From positions 1 to 46,388 of the forward strand of contig JAFRFD010000160.1 in assembly GCA_017434525.1 (NCBI GenBank): a DNA stretch of 46,388 bases, written 5' to 3'. Below the pieces are notes generated by a model, which saw only the letters and a list, made by a program, of their open reading frames with translations, searched no databases and was not told the DNA's origin. The stretch's first letter is position 1; every line of letters starts with the position of its first letter. This document shows, piece after piece, positions 24,269 to 33,965 of the stretch. Position numbers and translations under genes: made by a program. Source of the DNA: Methanobrevibacter sp. Its GTDB lineage: Archaea > Methanobacteriota > Methanobacteria > Methanobacteriales > Methanobacteriaceae.

Positions 24269-25209
24269 CTTTTTGATTTGAGGATATCACATAAGAACTT
24301 CCTTTTCACCGGACCCAAATTCTCAAGATAGTCATCAAAATATTGACTTGATTTAATTGATTCGTAGTCTTTTTTAATTAATAGATAAAGTTCATTTTTG
24401 TATTTTTCTTCAATGCCAATTAAAGCATATCGAGGACCATTGATTTTGAAGGCAAGTAAATCAAAGAGATATATATCATACCAATCATTTTCGATAAAGA
24501 TGTCCATCAAGATACATCCTGCCTCGACAGTGTCGAGAAACTTGGAGTCGACGGATTCGGTGATGGAGCCCTCATGCTTTTGCCTGACATATAAATGCCT
24601 TTTTAATATTGAAACCCTCTCTGCCTTAAGGAAAGTGTAAAAGAAAAACGGCATGTCCTCAAAATAGATGCCTTCTGGAAACCTGGCATTAATGTCTTTT
24701 ATAAATTGCCTTTTGAATATCTTTTGACAGGCGCTGACGGATATGTCAAAGAGAAAATCCCCGCATTCATGGGGGTTAAACACCCTACCTGTGAACTCAT
24801 CAGGGAAATTGTCAAGATTAAACCAGCTGTTTTCGGAGTATTTTTCACCGTCAAACTTGATTATCTGAAAAATAGAAATATCGGTATCGTTTAATGATGC
24901 ATGTTTGTATGCGCTCTCCAATGCATCTGTTGTATACCAGTCATCAGCATCGAGAAACATGACGTATTCTCCATTAATAATTTTTAAAGCGTTGTTTCTT
25001 GCAGCTCCAGGGCCCTGGTTTTCCTGATTGATTAGGATGATTCTATCATCATCAAAGCTTTCTATGACATCTGATGTATTGTCGCATGACCCGTCATTTA
25101 TTATGATCAATTCAAAATCTTCCAATGTCTGTGTCAAGACGCTTTCAATCGCTTTTCCAATATAGTCTCCGGAGTTGTAGGCGGGCATAATAACTGATAC
25201 TTTTGGCAT
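24217..25209 (-). CDS. Family 2 glycosyltransferase
   Basis: A 330-residue GT-A enzyme. Seen: VSVIMPAYNSGDYIGKAIESVL, the nucleotide-binding NDGSCDNT, QGPGAARNNAL, and the metal-binding DADDW. The rest is a helical C-terminal domain that resembles those of the two other short glycosyltransferases in this region (30328 and 32851), including a FPEGIYFEDMPFF segment and a KSYDDF tail. ATG at 25209 gives the standard start; the longer open frame runs into the upstream gene. A TATA-like TTTTTATATTA about 30 bp upstream suggests a leaderless message. It probably builds a surface polysaccharide. Confidence 0.88.
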   Translation of the reverse strand: MPKVSVIMPAYNSGDYIGKAIESVLTQTLEDFELIIINDGSCDNTSDVIESFDDDRIILINQENQGPGAARNNALKIINGEYVMFLDADDWYTTDALESAYKHASLNDTDISIFQIIKFDGEKYSENSWFNLDNFPDEFTGRVFNPHECGDFLFDISVSACQKIFKRQFIKDINARFPEGIYFEDMPFFFYTFLKAERVSILKRHLYVRQKHEGSITESVDSKFLDTVEAGCILMDIFIENDWYDIYLFDLLAFKINGPRYALIGIEEKYKNELYLLIKKDYESIKSSQYFDDYLENLGPVKRKFLCDILKSKSYDDFRTLNQTKSGPAK

Positions 25210-25253
25210 GTTAAATAGTATGGGAAAACTAATATAAAAAAATGATTTTTTGT

Positions 25254-27056
25254 CTAGTTGTGGAGATAGATATTGAAATCGCCGCACCTTTCAATGACAT
25301 GGTAATTGTGATAATTCCTGTTTGAGTTAAGAATCAGGTATGTGGCATTGTCATAATCCTTAACGTGGTTCTTATCCGGATTGAATAGGGTCACGTTTGT
25401 ATTTAGATACCACCTTGCTGTTCTTGCAAAATGGTTGGTGGTTGCAAATGTCTTGTTGTGATAATCGCTGTCATTGTTTTTTATGAACTCGCAGGCATCC
25501 TCAAAATCGTTGATGAATCCTCTTTTTATCACATCTGGGTAGAGTTCGTTTTGGTTGTTCATTTCCATCGGTCCAAAAAAGCACACTGTTGAAACCAAAA
25601 GCACCAGTATGACGATGATTGGAACTATGGCGGACCTTCTTGAAAAATCAATGCAATAATTTTCATCTGAAAGCTTGGATTTGAATGTGTCAGGCTTATC
25701 GAATCCGTTAGCTATGACATCCATGATGGACTCCAGTCCCCATACGATGAAATAAATGAAAGGAGGAACAAAAATAAGGCAATACCTGAACACCTTAATT
25801 TCATAAATGGAAATGAATATGAATGAAACCGCAAAATATGCTAAAAACAACAGAAACATAATCACATTCCTGTTTTTGAAGTTTAATTTCTGTGTGAGGG
25901 AATATGCAACTGCTATTGCAATGAGGGCACATATATTGGAATACATGTGGTTTGACTTCTTGAAGAAATAAAGCATTCCTAATGATGACAGGACAAATAA
26001 AACCACCATCAATGCCCCATAATATCTGGTTTTATAAGACTCTCTATTGTCTATAAAATGCATGATGCAGTTTCTGTTTTTTACAAGATTGATAATTTTA
26101 AATAAGAATCCTATAATAATAATTGCAAAGAGCATGCATGTAAGTTCAAGCATTTCTGGCCTTTGCTGATAGAGTATTTTTGGAAGCACCTTCAGATATG
26201 CGGATTTTGAAGGGTCATAATGTGTTGCGCTTGGAGATATGTGAAAACCATTGAACGTATTGGCGGATTGGCTTAAAAATGAAAGGGATCCTCCATAGTC
26301 CAATATCAGTGTTTTACAGATAAGTAATCCTAAGGCAACAGTGATTATTATTGATGCCAATATATACTTGAACTCCCTTGATTTAAGGTAATCGATAACA
26401 GTTTCTTTGATAATGCCTTTATCGTGAATGAAATTGTCAAGGAGAGTGAAAACATCCTTGTTCATTAGATAATAAATCAATATTACCGGAAGCATGAACC
26501 CGACGGTGTATTTGACGAAAAATCCTACAATCCACAACGGAAGTGCAATCAGATAGTATCTTGGATTTACATCAACGGCCATTATGGCAAATATCAAAAT
26601 CCATATTGAGATTGACATTGCCGGAATGTCTATAAGGCCTTTTGAGATGTTGAACAAAACAAGTGAAAAGCTACCGTAAATGAATACTCCGGTCAAGCTT
26701 AAAAGAGGATTGAATCTGTTTCTTAAAAGGATGTACAATCCTATATATGAGAAAAATGCAAAAACGCTTGTCACGATTATAATTGCTGAGTGATGAACCA
26801 GACCTGCCCTAAAGAGCAGTGAAGTCAAAAAGGAAATGGTTGGAGTGAAGTACAAGTCAACTGGATTTACGACATTGAAATAATCCATTCCCGCATATTT
26901 AAGGGCGCTTAACAAATAAAGACTTATATCCGGATTCAATACTGCTCCCGCCAAACAGAAGAGAGTCATTTTTAATGTGCTTAAAAATGCAAAAACAAGC
27001 AGGACAATAAAAAAGTATTTGTCTGTCCTATCCAAATTGAAGTCCGAAAAAATCAT
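25254..27056 (-). CDS. Polytopic membrane protein, GT-C glycosyltransferase-like
   Basis: A 600-residue protein with about 11-13 membrane helices and a C-terminal extracellular part of about 100 residues (NNQNELYPDVIKRGFINDFEDACEF onward). The first external loop (NPDISLYLLSALKYAGMDYFNVVNPVDLYFTPTISFL) has the acidic residues and position of the catalytic loop in GT-C enzymes of the PMT/ArnT class, which move sugars from polyprenyl phosphates on the outer face. There is no close match to oligosaccharyltransferase AglB (no WWDYG). It fits the surface-glycan cluster around it. Assignment to GT-C is by topology and loop pattern. Confidence 0.65.
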   Translation of the reverse strand: MIFSDFNLDRTDKYFFIVLLVFAFLSTLKMTLFCLAGAVLNPDISLYLLSALKYAGMDYFNVVNPVDLYFTPTISFLTSLLFRAGLVHHSAIIIVTSVFAFFSYIGLYILLRNRFNPLLSLTGVFIYGSFSLVLFNISKGLIDIPAMSISIWILIFAIMAVDVNPRYYLIALPLWIVGFFVKYTVGFMLPVILIYYLMNKDVFTLLDNFIHDKGIIKETVIDYLKSREFKYILASIIITVALGLLICKTLILDYGGSLSFLSQSANTFNGFHISPSATHYDPSKSAYLKVLPKILYQQRPEMLELTCMLFAIIIIGFLFKIINLVKNRNCIMHFIDNRESYKTRYYGALMVVLFVLSSLGMLYFFKKSNHMYSNICALIAIAVAYSLTQKLNFKNRNVIMFLLFLAYFAVSFIFISIYEIKVFRYCLIFVPPFIYFIVWGLESIMDVIANGFDKPDTFKSKLSDENYCIDFSRRSAIVPIIVILVLLVSTVCFFGPMEMNNQNELYPDVIKRGFINDFEDACEFIKNNDSDYHNKTFATTNHFARTARWYLNTNVTLFNPDKNHVKDYDNATYLILNSNRNYHNYHVIERCGDFNIYLHN

Positions 27057-27162
27057 TATTCCACCAGCTCATTTGATACTATATTATATATACTTGATAG
27101 TATTTATTTATTTCAAATCAGCATATGTGAATTTAAAAAAAAGAAAAAAAAGATTTATATGA

Positions 27163-27813
27163 TTAAAATGTTTGAGTTCCACTGGTCGGTGAGAGTGAAA
27201 CGCTTTGAGTATCCATAAGGTTACTGCTTGAATCATATAAATTGATTGTAGCATGATCTGGATAATACTTATAGGCATCAGCACTTGAAATGTATAGATA
27301 ACCATCTGAATGTACATTTGCCGGTACCATATTACCATTGTTTAGATTGCTGCCGTCTCTTGAGTAATAAATTTGTACAATTACGCTTTCTCCTGCATGT
27401 TCCTTACCAACATAGATTTGGGCATAGGTCTTATCTGCATCAGCACTGCCTGTCGAGAAGCTTCCTCCCAGAATTCTCATTGAAGGAGTTGTCTTTTGCG
27501 CAGTCTTTGGAGTTTCTGTGTTTGCCTGAGGCGCTGAACTCTGACTTGCGGAACCTGCACTATTGCTGCTGCTGTCATTTGCACCTGAATCGCCAAATGC
27601 ATATAGGTATATGAATGCGCCTGCCAAAACAACGGCAACAATAGCCAATGCAATGATGATTATTTTTGTTGTATTGTCTGATTTTGCCTTATTGTCATTC
27701 ATGGAATTGATCATATCCCCATGATTGATTGTCTTTTCCTTTAAAGGGGCACCGCATTTTTTACAGAATTTTGCAGTCTCTGAATTTTCTTCGTTACAAT
27801 TAGAACACTTCAT
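27163..27813 (-). CDS. Zinc-ribbon protein with TM helix and extracellular domain
   Basis: A 216-residue protein. The N-terminus is a zinc ribbon (C3, C6, C17, C20 in CSNCNEENSETAKFCKKCG). A single membrane helix follows at about residues 50-70, then a Ser/Asn-rich linker and a beta-rich domain of about 105 residues (GGSFSTGSADADKTYAQIYVGKEHAGESVIVQIYYSRDG...). The ribbon faces the cytoplasm and the beta domain the outside. Such ribbon-TM-beta proteins are common in methanogens and of unknown function. GGGTG precedes the ATG. Probably monocistronic. Confidence 0.7.
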   Translation of the reverse strand: MKCSNCNEENSETAKFCKKCGAPLKEKTINHGDMINSMNDNKAKSDNTTKIIIIALAIVAVVLAGAFIYLYAFGDSGANDSSSNSAGSASQSSAPQANTETPKTAQKTTPSMRILGGSFSTGSADADKTYAQIYVGKEHAGESVIVQIYYSRDGSNLNNGNMVPANVHSDGYLYISSADAYKYYPDHATINLYDSSSNLMDTQSVSLSPTSGTQTF

Positions 27814-27884
27814 TTATCAACACCCAATAACAATTATTATTAGATAATACTATTTTTGTCACAATCTTTAATATATTTATGTGA

Positions 27885-27933
27885 TATTATTAAAAAAAAA
27901 GAAAATTGAAATCCATATCCATTTATGATATGG
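27885..27933 (-). terminator. Terminator of the amino acid ABC operon
   Basis: CCATATC and GATATGG (27913-27933) form a 7-bp stem around seven bases. On the minus strand it is followed by a T-rich tract that ends in a run of nine T. It lies about 40 bp after the stop of the ATP-binding gene. Confidence 0.6.
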
Positions 27934-27973
27934 CAAAAATGACTATAAAAGTTAGGATTATTATTAAAAAAAA

Positions 27974-28657
27974 TTAATCGTAGAATTTTCCAAGGAAATC
28001 CTTCATCCTTTGGTTGTCGGATGAAAATACCTCTTCAGGAGTTCCTTCCTCAACAATCACTCCATCATCCATGAATATGATTGTATCCGCAACGTTTCGT
28101 GCAAATGCCATTTCGTGGGTTACGATAACCATGGTCATGTGCTGAGCGGCCAATTCCTTGATGACCGTTAGGATTTCTCCTGTCAGTTCAGGATCAAGAG
28201 CTGATGTAGGTTCGTCAAAAAACAGTATGTCCGGATTCATTGCAAGAGCACGTGCAATTGAAACCCTTTGCTGCTGACCACCTGAAAGCTCGCAAGGATA
28301 TGCATCTTCCTTATCTGACAAGCCCATCTGACCCAATAGCTTGCGGGCATGTTCATAAACTTCCTTCTTGTCCCTTTTTTGAACACGAATTGGTGCGTTG
28401 GTAATGTTTTTCATCACTGAGTGATGTGGAAACAGGTTGAAATTCTGGAATACCAAACCGAATGTTCCGTCAAAATTGATTTCACCACTGTCTTCCTGCT
28501 CCAAATCGGTAATGCATCTAAGCAGTGTTGATTTACCTGATCCGGAAGGACCTATGATGGCCAATACCTCTCCCTTTTCAACGTTAAGAGAAATATCCTT
28601 TAAAACTACATTATCGTCAAAGCTTTTCTTAAGATTTTTAACTTCAAGTAAACTCAT
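27974..28657 (-). CDS. glnQ: Polar amino acid ABC transporter, ATP-binding protein
   Basis: A 227-residue ATPase. Seen: Walker [10 protein letters not shown] (residues 36-44), Q-loop [10 protein letters not shown], signature [15 protein letters not shown], Walker [15 protein letters not shown] and the switch His in [13 protein letters not shown]. These are all typical of the GlnQ/HisP group, which drives uptake of glutamine or other polar amino acids. It is last in a three-gene operon, 12 bp after the permease gene. The substrate is not predictable from this subunit. Substitution of [10 protein letters not shown] for the longer stretch usually seen before the Q-loop makes it slightly shorter than most homologues. 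Confidence 0.92.
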   Translation of the reverse strand: MSLLEVKNLKKSFDDNVVLKDISLNVEKGEVLAIIGPSGSGKSTLLRCITDLEQEDSGEINFDGTFGLVFQNFNLFPHHSVMKNITNAPIRVQKRDKKEVYEHARKLLGQMGLSDKEDAYPCELSGGQQQRVSIARALAMNPDILFFDEPTSALDPELTGEILTVIKELAAQHMTMVIVTHEMAFARNVADTIIFMDDGVIVEEGTPEEVFSSDNQRMKDFLGKFYD

Positions 28658-28669
28658 GAAATACTCCTC

Positions 28670-29320
28670 CTATTCATAATAATCCAATCTGGCTTCAAAG
28701 CGTTCCATTACAAATGCAACAAGTATGTTGAAGATATAGTAGAACAGACCTGCCACCAATAAAGCGGCGATTGATGCATCTGCAGCCGCAATCTGTTTAG
28801 CCACTGTAAACATTTCAGGAATAGCTATAACAAATGAAAGAGAAGTATCCTTTACAAGGGTTATAACTTCATTAGTTATTGAAGGAAGAACCACCTTAAT
28901 GACCTGAGGCATAATGATTATGAAAAATGTTTCAAGTTTGCTGTATCCCAATACCTGGGCAGCTTCATATTGTCCGCTATTGATTGACTCAATTCCCCCT
29001 CTATAGATTTCTGCAAAGTACGCCGCATAGTTAATTGTAAATGCGATGATTACTGCAATGAATCTATAATCAGCAGATAGATTAATTCCAAACACATAAT
29101 ACGGTGCGAAAAATACCACAATCAATTGTAACATCAATGGTGTACCCCTCATTATAGAAATATATATCTTTGCTATCCATCTGATTGGAGCAAAGTTACT
29201 CATTCTTCCTCCGGCAATAACCAGACCGAGAGGAAGAGAGAATAAAAGAGTAAGCAGGAATATTTCTATAGAGGTAACCATACCTCCAAGCAATAGTTCA
29301 ATTACCTTACTTAATAACAT
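28670..29320 (-). CDS. Polar amino acid ABC transporter, permease
   Basis: A 216-residue membrane protein with five helices. It has the HisM/GlnP coupling motif YAAYFAEIYRGGIESINSGQYEAAQVLGYSK (residues 98-128), which docks to the ATPase, and the preceding MRGTPLMLQLIVVFF. It forms the channel, probably as a homodimer because only one permease gene is present. It lies between the substrate-binding and ATPase genes. Confidence 0.92.
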   Translation of the reverse strand: MLLSKVIELLLGGMVTSIEIFLLTLLFSLPLGLVIAGGRMSNFAPIRWIAKIYISIMRGTPLMLQLIVVFFAPYYVFGINLSADYRFIAVIIAFTINYAAYFAEIYRGGIESINSGQYEAAQVLGYSKLETFFIIIMPQVIKVVLPSITNEVITLVKDTSLSFVIAIPEMFTVAKQIAAADASIAALLVAGLFYYIFNILVAFVMERFEARLDYYE

Positions 29321-29349
29321 TAGGAATTCTCCCTTCTAACTAATCTAAT

Positions 29350-30174
29350 CTAAGGTTGGATTAAAGCGTCTTCGGAAATTCCGTATTTTTGAGCGATTTT
29401 CAATACAGTACCGTCTTTAAACATTTCGTCGAGGGTAGATTGTACTTGATCTTTCAATGCGTCATTTCCTTTTTTGAATCCAATTCCGTATTTTTCGGTT
29501 GTAATTGCTTCTTCTAGGATGGAATATGCATTAGTATCGTTTTTCTTACTGATGTCATATTCTGCAACACCAATGTCCATAGCTACAGCATCACATGCAC
29601 CTGATTCCAAGTCCATGAATGCGGTGTTATAGTCAGCTACTTGGTTTAAAGTTGCGAAGGTGCTTGCAATGGTTTTGTTGTCACCTTCAAGAGCTGCTAA
29701 TGCAGAAGAGTCTTTTTGTGTTTCTACGGTTTTACCTTTTAAATCAGCGATGCTATTAATTCCAGAGTCTGATTTTACGACAAATATTTGTTTGTTGTCG
29801 AAGTATGGGTTGGACCATAAGTAGTCGTTTTCTCTTCCGTCAATAGTGAATCCGTTCCAGATACAGTCGATAGAACCTGAATCTAATTCAGCATCCTTAG
29901 CATCCCAATCGATTGGTTGTGCTTTGAATGTCCAGTTGTTTCTTTCACAAACTTCTTTTGCTAAGTCTAAATCGAAACCAGTGTAGCTTCCATTGTCGTC
30001 TTGATATCCGTAAGGTGGGAACTCAGCATCAAATCCTACAATGAAAGTGCTGTTGTCATTGCCTGAACTTGATGGGGAACCACCTAAAAAGTCAAATAAA
30101 CCTGCGCTTGCAGTACCTACTACCAATAAAGATACTAGGACTAAAGCCAAAATAAAACCTATCTTTCTTTTCAT
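29350..30174 (-). CDS. Polar amino acid ABC transporter, substrate-binding protein
   Basis: A 274-residue exported protein of the SBP_bac_3 family. It has a signal peptide or anchor (residues 4-24, VSLLVVGTASAG) without a lipobox Cys, so it is probably held by an uncleaved helix. The mature domain shows FIVGFDAEFPPYGYQDDNGSYTGFDLDLAKEV, IWNGFTIDGREN (the Arg binds the substrate carboxylate), LKGKTVETQKDSSA, and AVAMDIGVAEY. It captures a polar amino acid outside the membrane. First gene of the operon; GGTG precedes the ATG and a strong dyad lies just upstream. Confidence 0.92.
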   Translation of the reverse strand: MKRKIGFILALVLVSLLVVGTASAGLFDFLGGSPSSSGNDNSTFIVGFDAEFPPYGYQDDNGSYTGFDLDLAKEVCERNNWTFKAQPIDWDAKDAELDSGSIDCIWNGFTIDGRENDYLWSNPYFDNKQIFVVKSDSGINSIADLKGKTVETQKDSSALAALEGDNKTIASTFATLNQVADYNTAFMDLESGACDAVAMDIGVAEYDISKKNDTNAYSILEEAITTEKYGIGFKKGNDALKDQVQSTLDEMFKDGTVLKIAQKYGISEDALIQP

Positions 30175-30190
30175 TTTAAAACACCGAAAT

Positions 30191-30221
30191 AGTTATAACT
30201 ATGTAGAATTTTTTCTACATA
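30191..30221. promoter_or_regulatory. Operator candidate upstream of the amino acid ABC operon
   Basis: TATGTAGAA and TTCTACATA form a perfect 9-bp dyad with four T between (30200-30221). It is directly joined to a second perfect palindrome, AGTTATAACT (30191-30200). Both lie 17-47 bp before the start codon of the substrate-binding protein, in the promoter-proximal leader. They probably bind a repressor that responds to amino acid supply. Confidence 0.6.
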
Positions 30222-30327
30222 ATTATTTTACTAGTTCAAGATATTTATTTGTTTATATAAATTTTCAAAAAAATAGTGTGAATGAAAATAAATAATGAAT
30301 AATATTCAGTTTAAAAAATTATAAAAA

Positions 30328-31431
30328 TTAGTTTTTAAATAGTCTTTTAATCTTTTTTAGGGATTTAAAAACATTGGAACTGGTTGAATCTGCCTTTAGT
30401 TGATTTGAAGATTTGCTTTTCTTTTTTTGGCGTTGCTGTGATTTGAAATTTTCAATAGCCAAATCATACTCCTCATATGTATCGCACTCAAGGGCACAAT
30501 AGAAAATCCTTTTCAGCTTTTCGGGACCCTTTGTGAATTCCTCATCGCTTGAGTATTCATCCCTTTTGGTTGAGAAGTACTCCTTGATTTTTTCAAAGAA
30601 TTCCTGCCTGTACTCTTCGCTTATCTTGCTGTACCAAAGGTAAATGTTGTCTATGGTCTTGAGATACAGTCCCCTTTTGTATTTCTCGTAAAGTCCGTAT
30701 CTTTTTGTTATCTCGATGAGCATCTCGGAAATTTCAATGTAGTCCATGAATCCCCTGTTGGAGGATGTTGATGTGATGGAACCCTCCCTGATGCGTCTTT
30801 CATATAGGTATTCGTCATAAAATAAAACCCTTTCTGCCCTCAGGAACGCTTCTACAAAAAACGGGTTGTCCTCAAAGTTCATTCCCTTGGGAAAGCGAAT
30901 GTCTGAAATCAGTGATGTCCTATAAAGCTTGCTTGGAGCGGATACCGCAACCCTGTAAATCTCTTCAGGCTTCAGGTCCCCGTGGTAAAAGACCCTGTCG
31001 CCGACGGCCTTTTTTAGGAATTTCATGTCATAGTATTTGGTGGAAAAGGTTTCTCCAGTCTCATCGATGAAGTTTATGAGCTTAAAGATCACCATATCCA
31101 AATCCATTTCAGCCGCCTTGCCGTATAAGTCTTCAAGGGCATGGCTTTTAAGGAGGTCATCTGAGTCTATGAAATAGATGAAGTCTCCTGTTGCATGGTC
31201 CAGTCCGCAATTTCTGGCCATGGCAAGACCCTGGTTGGTTTGGCTAATGATTCTTATTCTGGAATCCCTTTTTGAATATTGCTCAAGTATATCCGGGGAT
31301 GAGTCGGTTGAACCGTCGTTGATGCATAGGATTTCAATGTCCTCAAAAGTTTGGGCCAAAAGGCTGTCCAAACACTCTGCAAGGTAATCCTCAACGTTGT
31401 AGACCGGAACAATGACTGAAATCCTAACCAA
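30328..31431 (-). CDS. Family 2 glycosyltransferase
   Basis: A 367-residue GT-A enzyme. Seen: ISVIVPVYNVEDYLAECLDSLL, NDGSTDSS, QGLAMARNCGLDHA, and DSDDLL. The helical C-terminal domain ends in a Lys/Ser-rich tail. The frame opens at a GTG inside the upstream gene, but the TTG at 31431 has GGGTG six bases upstream and gives MVRISVIVPVYN, which matches the starts of the two sister enzymes, so TTG is chosen. It overlaps or abuts the UDP-glucose dehydrogenase stop, so the two are cotranscribed. It probably uses a UDP-sugar and may use UDP-glucuronate made next door. Confidence 0.88.
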   Translation of the reverse strand: MVRISVIVPVYNVEDYLAECLDSLLAQTFEDIEILCINDGSTDSSPDILEQYSKRDSRIRIISQTNQGLAMARNCGLDHATGDFIYFIDSDDLLKSHALEDLYGKAAEMDLDMVIFKLINFIDETGETFSTKYYDMKFLKKAVGDRVFYHGDLKPEEIYRVAVSAPSKLYRTSLISDIRFPKGMNFEDNPFFVEAFLRAERVLFYDEYLYERRIREGSITSTSSNRGFMDYIEISEMLIEITKRYGLYEKYKRGLYLKTIDNIYLWYSKISEEYRQEFFEKIKEYFSTKRDEYSSDEEFTKGPEKLKRIFYCALECDTYEEYDLAIENFKSQQRQKKKSKSSNQLKADSTSSNVFKSLKKIKRLFKN

Positions 31432-31433
31432 TT

Positions 31434-32756
31434 CTAACACCCTATCTGATACAGTTCAAATCCTTTTTTGGTTATCTTTTTGTCGTAGATGTTTCTTCCG
31501 TCGAATATGACATTGTGGTTAAGGTTTTCATTCAATATGTCAAGGTCGGGATTTCTGAATTCCTTCCATTCCGTAATGAGAATCAATGCATCTGCCCCTT
31601 CGGTTGCATCGTATCTGTTTTGTGCAAATTCAATGGAGTCAAGATAGCTGTCGTCAATGAATCTGATGAATTCCTCTGTTGCCTGTGAATCGTATGCCTT
31701 GATTCTGGCACCCCTGTCAATGAGAAGGGACGCAACAACAAGTGATGTGGCTTCCCTTACATCATCGGTACCGGGCTTGAATGCAAGTCCCCAAATGGCA
31801 AATGTCATGCCTGTGAGGTCTTCGCCGAACCTGTCTGTGACCTTCTTAACAAGAACAGTCTTCTGCTTTTTGTTGACTGATTCCACATTAGACAGTATCT
31901 TAGGTTCATATCCATGGGTCTCGGCGGTGTTTATCAATGCCTGAACATCCTTTGGAAAGCAGCTTCCCCCATATCCGCATCCGGCATATATGAAGTCATA
32001 TCCTATTCTCTTGTCTGAGCCTATTCCTAAACGGACCTTCTGGACGTCGGCTCCTGTGACCTCACAGATGTTTGCTATCTCGTTCATGAAGGAAATCTTT
32101 GTTGCAAGCATTGCATTTGCAACATACTTGGTCATCTCGGAGGATTTGGTATCCATCAAAACAAACCTGTCATGGTTTAGGACAAACGGTCCGTAAAGAT
32201 CCTTTAATGTTTCGAAAACCTCTTCGTCTTCAGCCCCGATGACGACACGGTCAGGATGCAGGCAGTCTTCAATCGCATGACCTTCCTTTAGAAACTCAGG
32301 ATTTGAAGCCATCTGTATATTTACACTTGAGTTTTTATCCTCAAGCATTCCGTTAATGTGGTCCCTTACCTTAAAGCAGGTTCCAACAGGAACGGTGGAC
32401 TTAATGACAACGAGTGAATCGTGGGTAATGTTGTCTGCAATGTCTGAAGCTGCAGAGAAGATATAATCAAGGTTTGCACTTCCATCTTCAGCCATTGGGG
32501 TTCCGACTGCAATGAATATAACGTTTGAATCATCCAGCGCCTCCTTTATGTCTGTGGTGAATATCAAGTCTCCCTTTTTTTGGCTGTCCATCACCAAAGT
32601 CTCAAGATGAGGTTCGAAAATCGGCAGGATGTTATTTTTCAAGTCTGTAATCTTTTTTTCATCAATATCTACACAGTATACCTTGTTTCCCATCTTTGAA
32701 AAGCAGGCACCTGTGACCAAACCGACATAACCGGTTCCTATAACAGTAATTCTCAT
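31434..32756 (-). CDS. UDP-glucose 6-dehydrogenase
   Basis: A 440-residue NAD-dependent enzyme that oxidises UDP-glucose to UDP-glucuronate. Seen: the N-terminal Rossmann motif ITVIGTGYVGLVTGACF, the AVGTPMAEDGSANLDYI loop, SNPEFLKEGHAI, the catalytic Cys in AGCGYGGSCFPKD, and WGLAFKPGTDDVREA in the C-terminal nucleotide-binding domain. Length is typical. UDP-N-acetylmannosamine or GDP-mannose dehydrogenases are close relatives, but GYGGSCFPKD with the surrounding residues fits the UDP-glucose group best. It is coupled to the glycosyltransferase that follows it and supplies uronic acid for surface glycans. Confidence 0.9.
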   Translation of the reverse strand: MRITVIGTGYVGLVTGACFSKMGNKVYCVDIDEKKITDLKNNILPIFEPHLETLVMDSQKKGDLIFTTDIKEALDDSNVIFIAVGTPMAEDGSANLDYIFSAASDIADNITHDSLVVIKSTVPVGTCFKVRDHINGMLEDKNSSVNIQMASNPEFLKEGHAIEDCLHPDRVVIGAEDEEVFETLKDLYGPFVLNHDRFVLMDTKSSEMTKYVANAMLATKISFMNEIANICEVTGADVQKVRLGIGSDKRIGYDFIYAGCGYGGSCFPKDVQALINTAETHGYEPKILSNVESVNKKQKTVLVKKVTDRFGEDLTGMTFAIWGLAFKPGTDDVREATSLVVASLLIDRGARIKAYDSQATEEFIRFIDDSYLDSIEFAQNRYDATEGADALILITEWKEFRNPDLDILNENLNHNVIFDGRNIYDKKITKKGFELYQIGC

Positions 32757-32850
32757 AATATTTCTCCATTAAAATAAAGTAAAGTCTTTTTTTTGATAAT
32801 CAAAATAATCTTTATAATATTATTATATCATTGATATATATTAAATACAT

Positions 32851-33930
32851 TCAAAGCCTTCGAAGGCCCCTTTTTAATTTTCTGGTTGCAGAATCATAAA
32901 ATGATTTGTTCTGTTTTTTCTTTGCGTTTCTTATCTCCAATTCAAGGGCTTTGCGTTTTTTTAGAAATTCATCATAACTCTTGGATTCAATCACATTCAT
33001 GAAGCGCCTTTTGTTGTTTCTGTTTACACATTCCATGAACTCATCATACCTTTCATGGCCGATGATTTTGTGGAAATCCCTTTTCATTTCACAGAAGAAA
33101 AACTCCTTGAACTCATCTGCGACCTCATCGAACCTTCTCTCTAAAAGCCTGATTTTTCTGTTGTAGAGCTTGCATTTATATTGATCCCACTTGCCGTATT
33201 TCATGAAAATGCCAATTATCATATTGTGTATTGTGATTGCGCTTACAAACCTTCTGTCGCCCGCACCGGTGGATGATGCGGAGTGCCTTCTTCTAGCATA
33301 TAGGCATTGCCTTAAAAAATAAATCCTTTCGGCATTGAAGATTGCCTCCCAGAAAAAGACGTTGTCGTGGAAAATCAGACCTTCTGCAAACTGCGCACCG
33401 CTTCTTTTGACAAACTCAAGGTTGTATAACTTGCACCATGGTGTTACGTTAATCTTGAACATCATGTCCCCCAAATCATCACAGCCAAGAATCCTGTCAC
33501 CTGCAAAATCCGCAAATTCGGTCATGTCATAATAGCGTGTGCGGTAGTATTCGCCTGCATCCTCATCATAGTTTACTGCCTGAAATATTACCATGTCAAG
33601 ACGCTTTTCTTCACATATGCCGTAAAGCTCCTCTAGGGCAGTCCGCTTGATTAGGTCATCGGCATCCATGCAGTAGAGATATTTTCCTGTGGCATGCCTC
33701 ATGGCAAAGTTACGTGCAGCCCCGCCGCCACTGTTTTGTTGATGAAAAACCCTGATGCGGCTGTCATTTTCGGCAAATCCGTTGAGGATTTCAAGAGAGC
33801 CGTCAGTAGATCCGTCATCAACGCAAATGAGTTCAAAGTCATCGAGAGTCTGACTTAAAACGGATTCGATTGATTGGGCAAGGTAATCCTCACCGTTGTA
33901 GACGGGCATTATGATTGAAACCTTTGTCAT
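32851..33930 (-). CDS. Family 2 glycosyltransferase
   Basis: A 359-residue GT-A enzyme. Seen: VSIIMPVYNGEDYLAQSIESVL, VDDGSTDGS, SGGGAARNFAM and DADDLI. The C-terminal domain is helical and basic (KSYDEFLKKRKALELEIRNAKKKQNKSFYD). It is a sister of the enzymes at 24217 and 30328: each has the FPEG/FAEG-type segment followed by an aromatic acidic stretch (HDNVFFWEAIFNAER). The tail KSYDEF also occurs in the first enzyme. GTGAT lies before the ATG. These paralogues are likely to add successive sugars to one polymer. Confidence 0.88.
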   Translation of the reverse strand: MTKVSIIMPVYNGEDYLAQSIESVLSQTLDDFELICVDDGSTDGSLEILNGFAENDSRIRVFHQQNSGGGAARNFAMRHATGKYLYCMDADDLIKRTALEELYGICEEKRLDMVIFQAVNYDEDAGEYYRTRYYDMTEFADFAGDRILGCDDLGDMMFKINVTPWCKLYNLEFVKRSGAQFAEGLIFHDNVFFWEAIFNAERIYFLRQCLYARRRHSASSTGAGDRRFVSAITIHNMIIGIFMKYGKWDQYKCKLYNRKIRLLERRFDEVADEFKEFFFCEMKRDFHKIIGHERYDEFMECVNRNNKRRFMNVIESKSYDEFLKKRKALELEIRNAKKKQNKSFYDSATRKLKRGLRRL

Positions 33931-33965
33931 GATATCACAAGTTTAAAAAAAAATAATATGGATGG

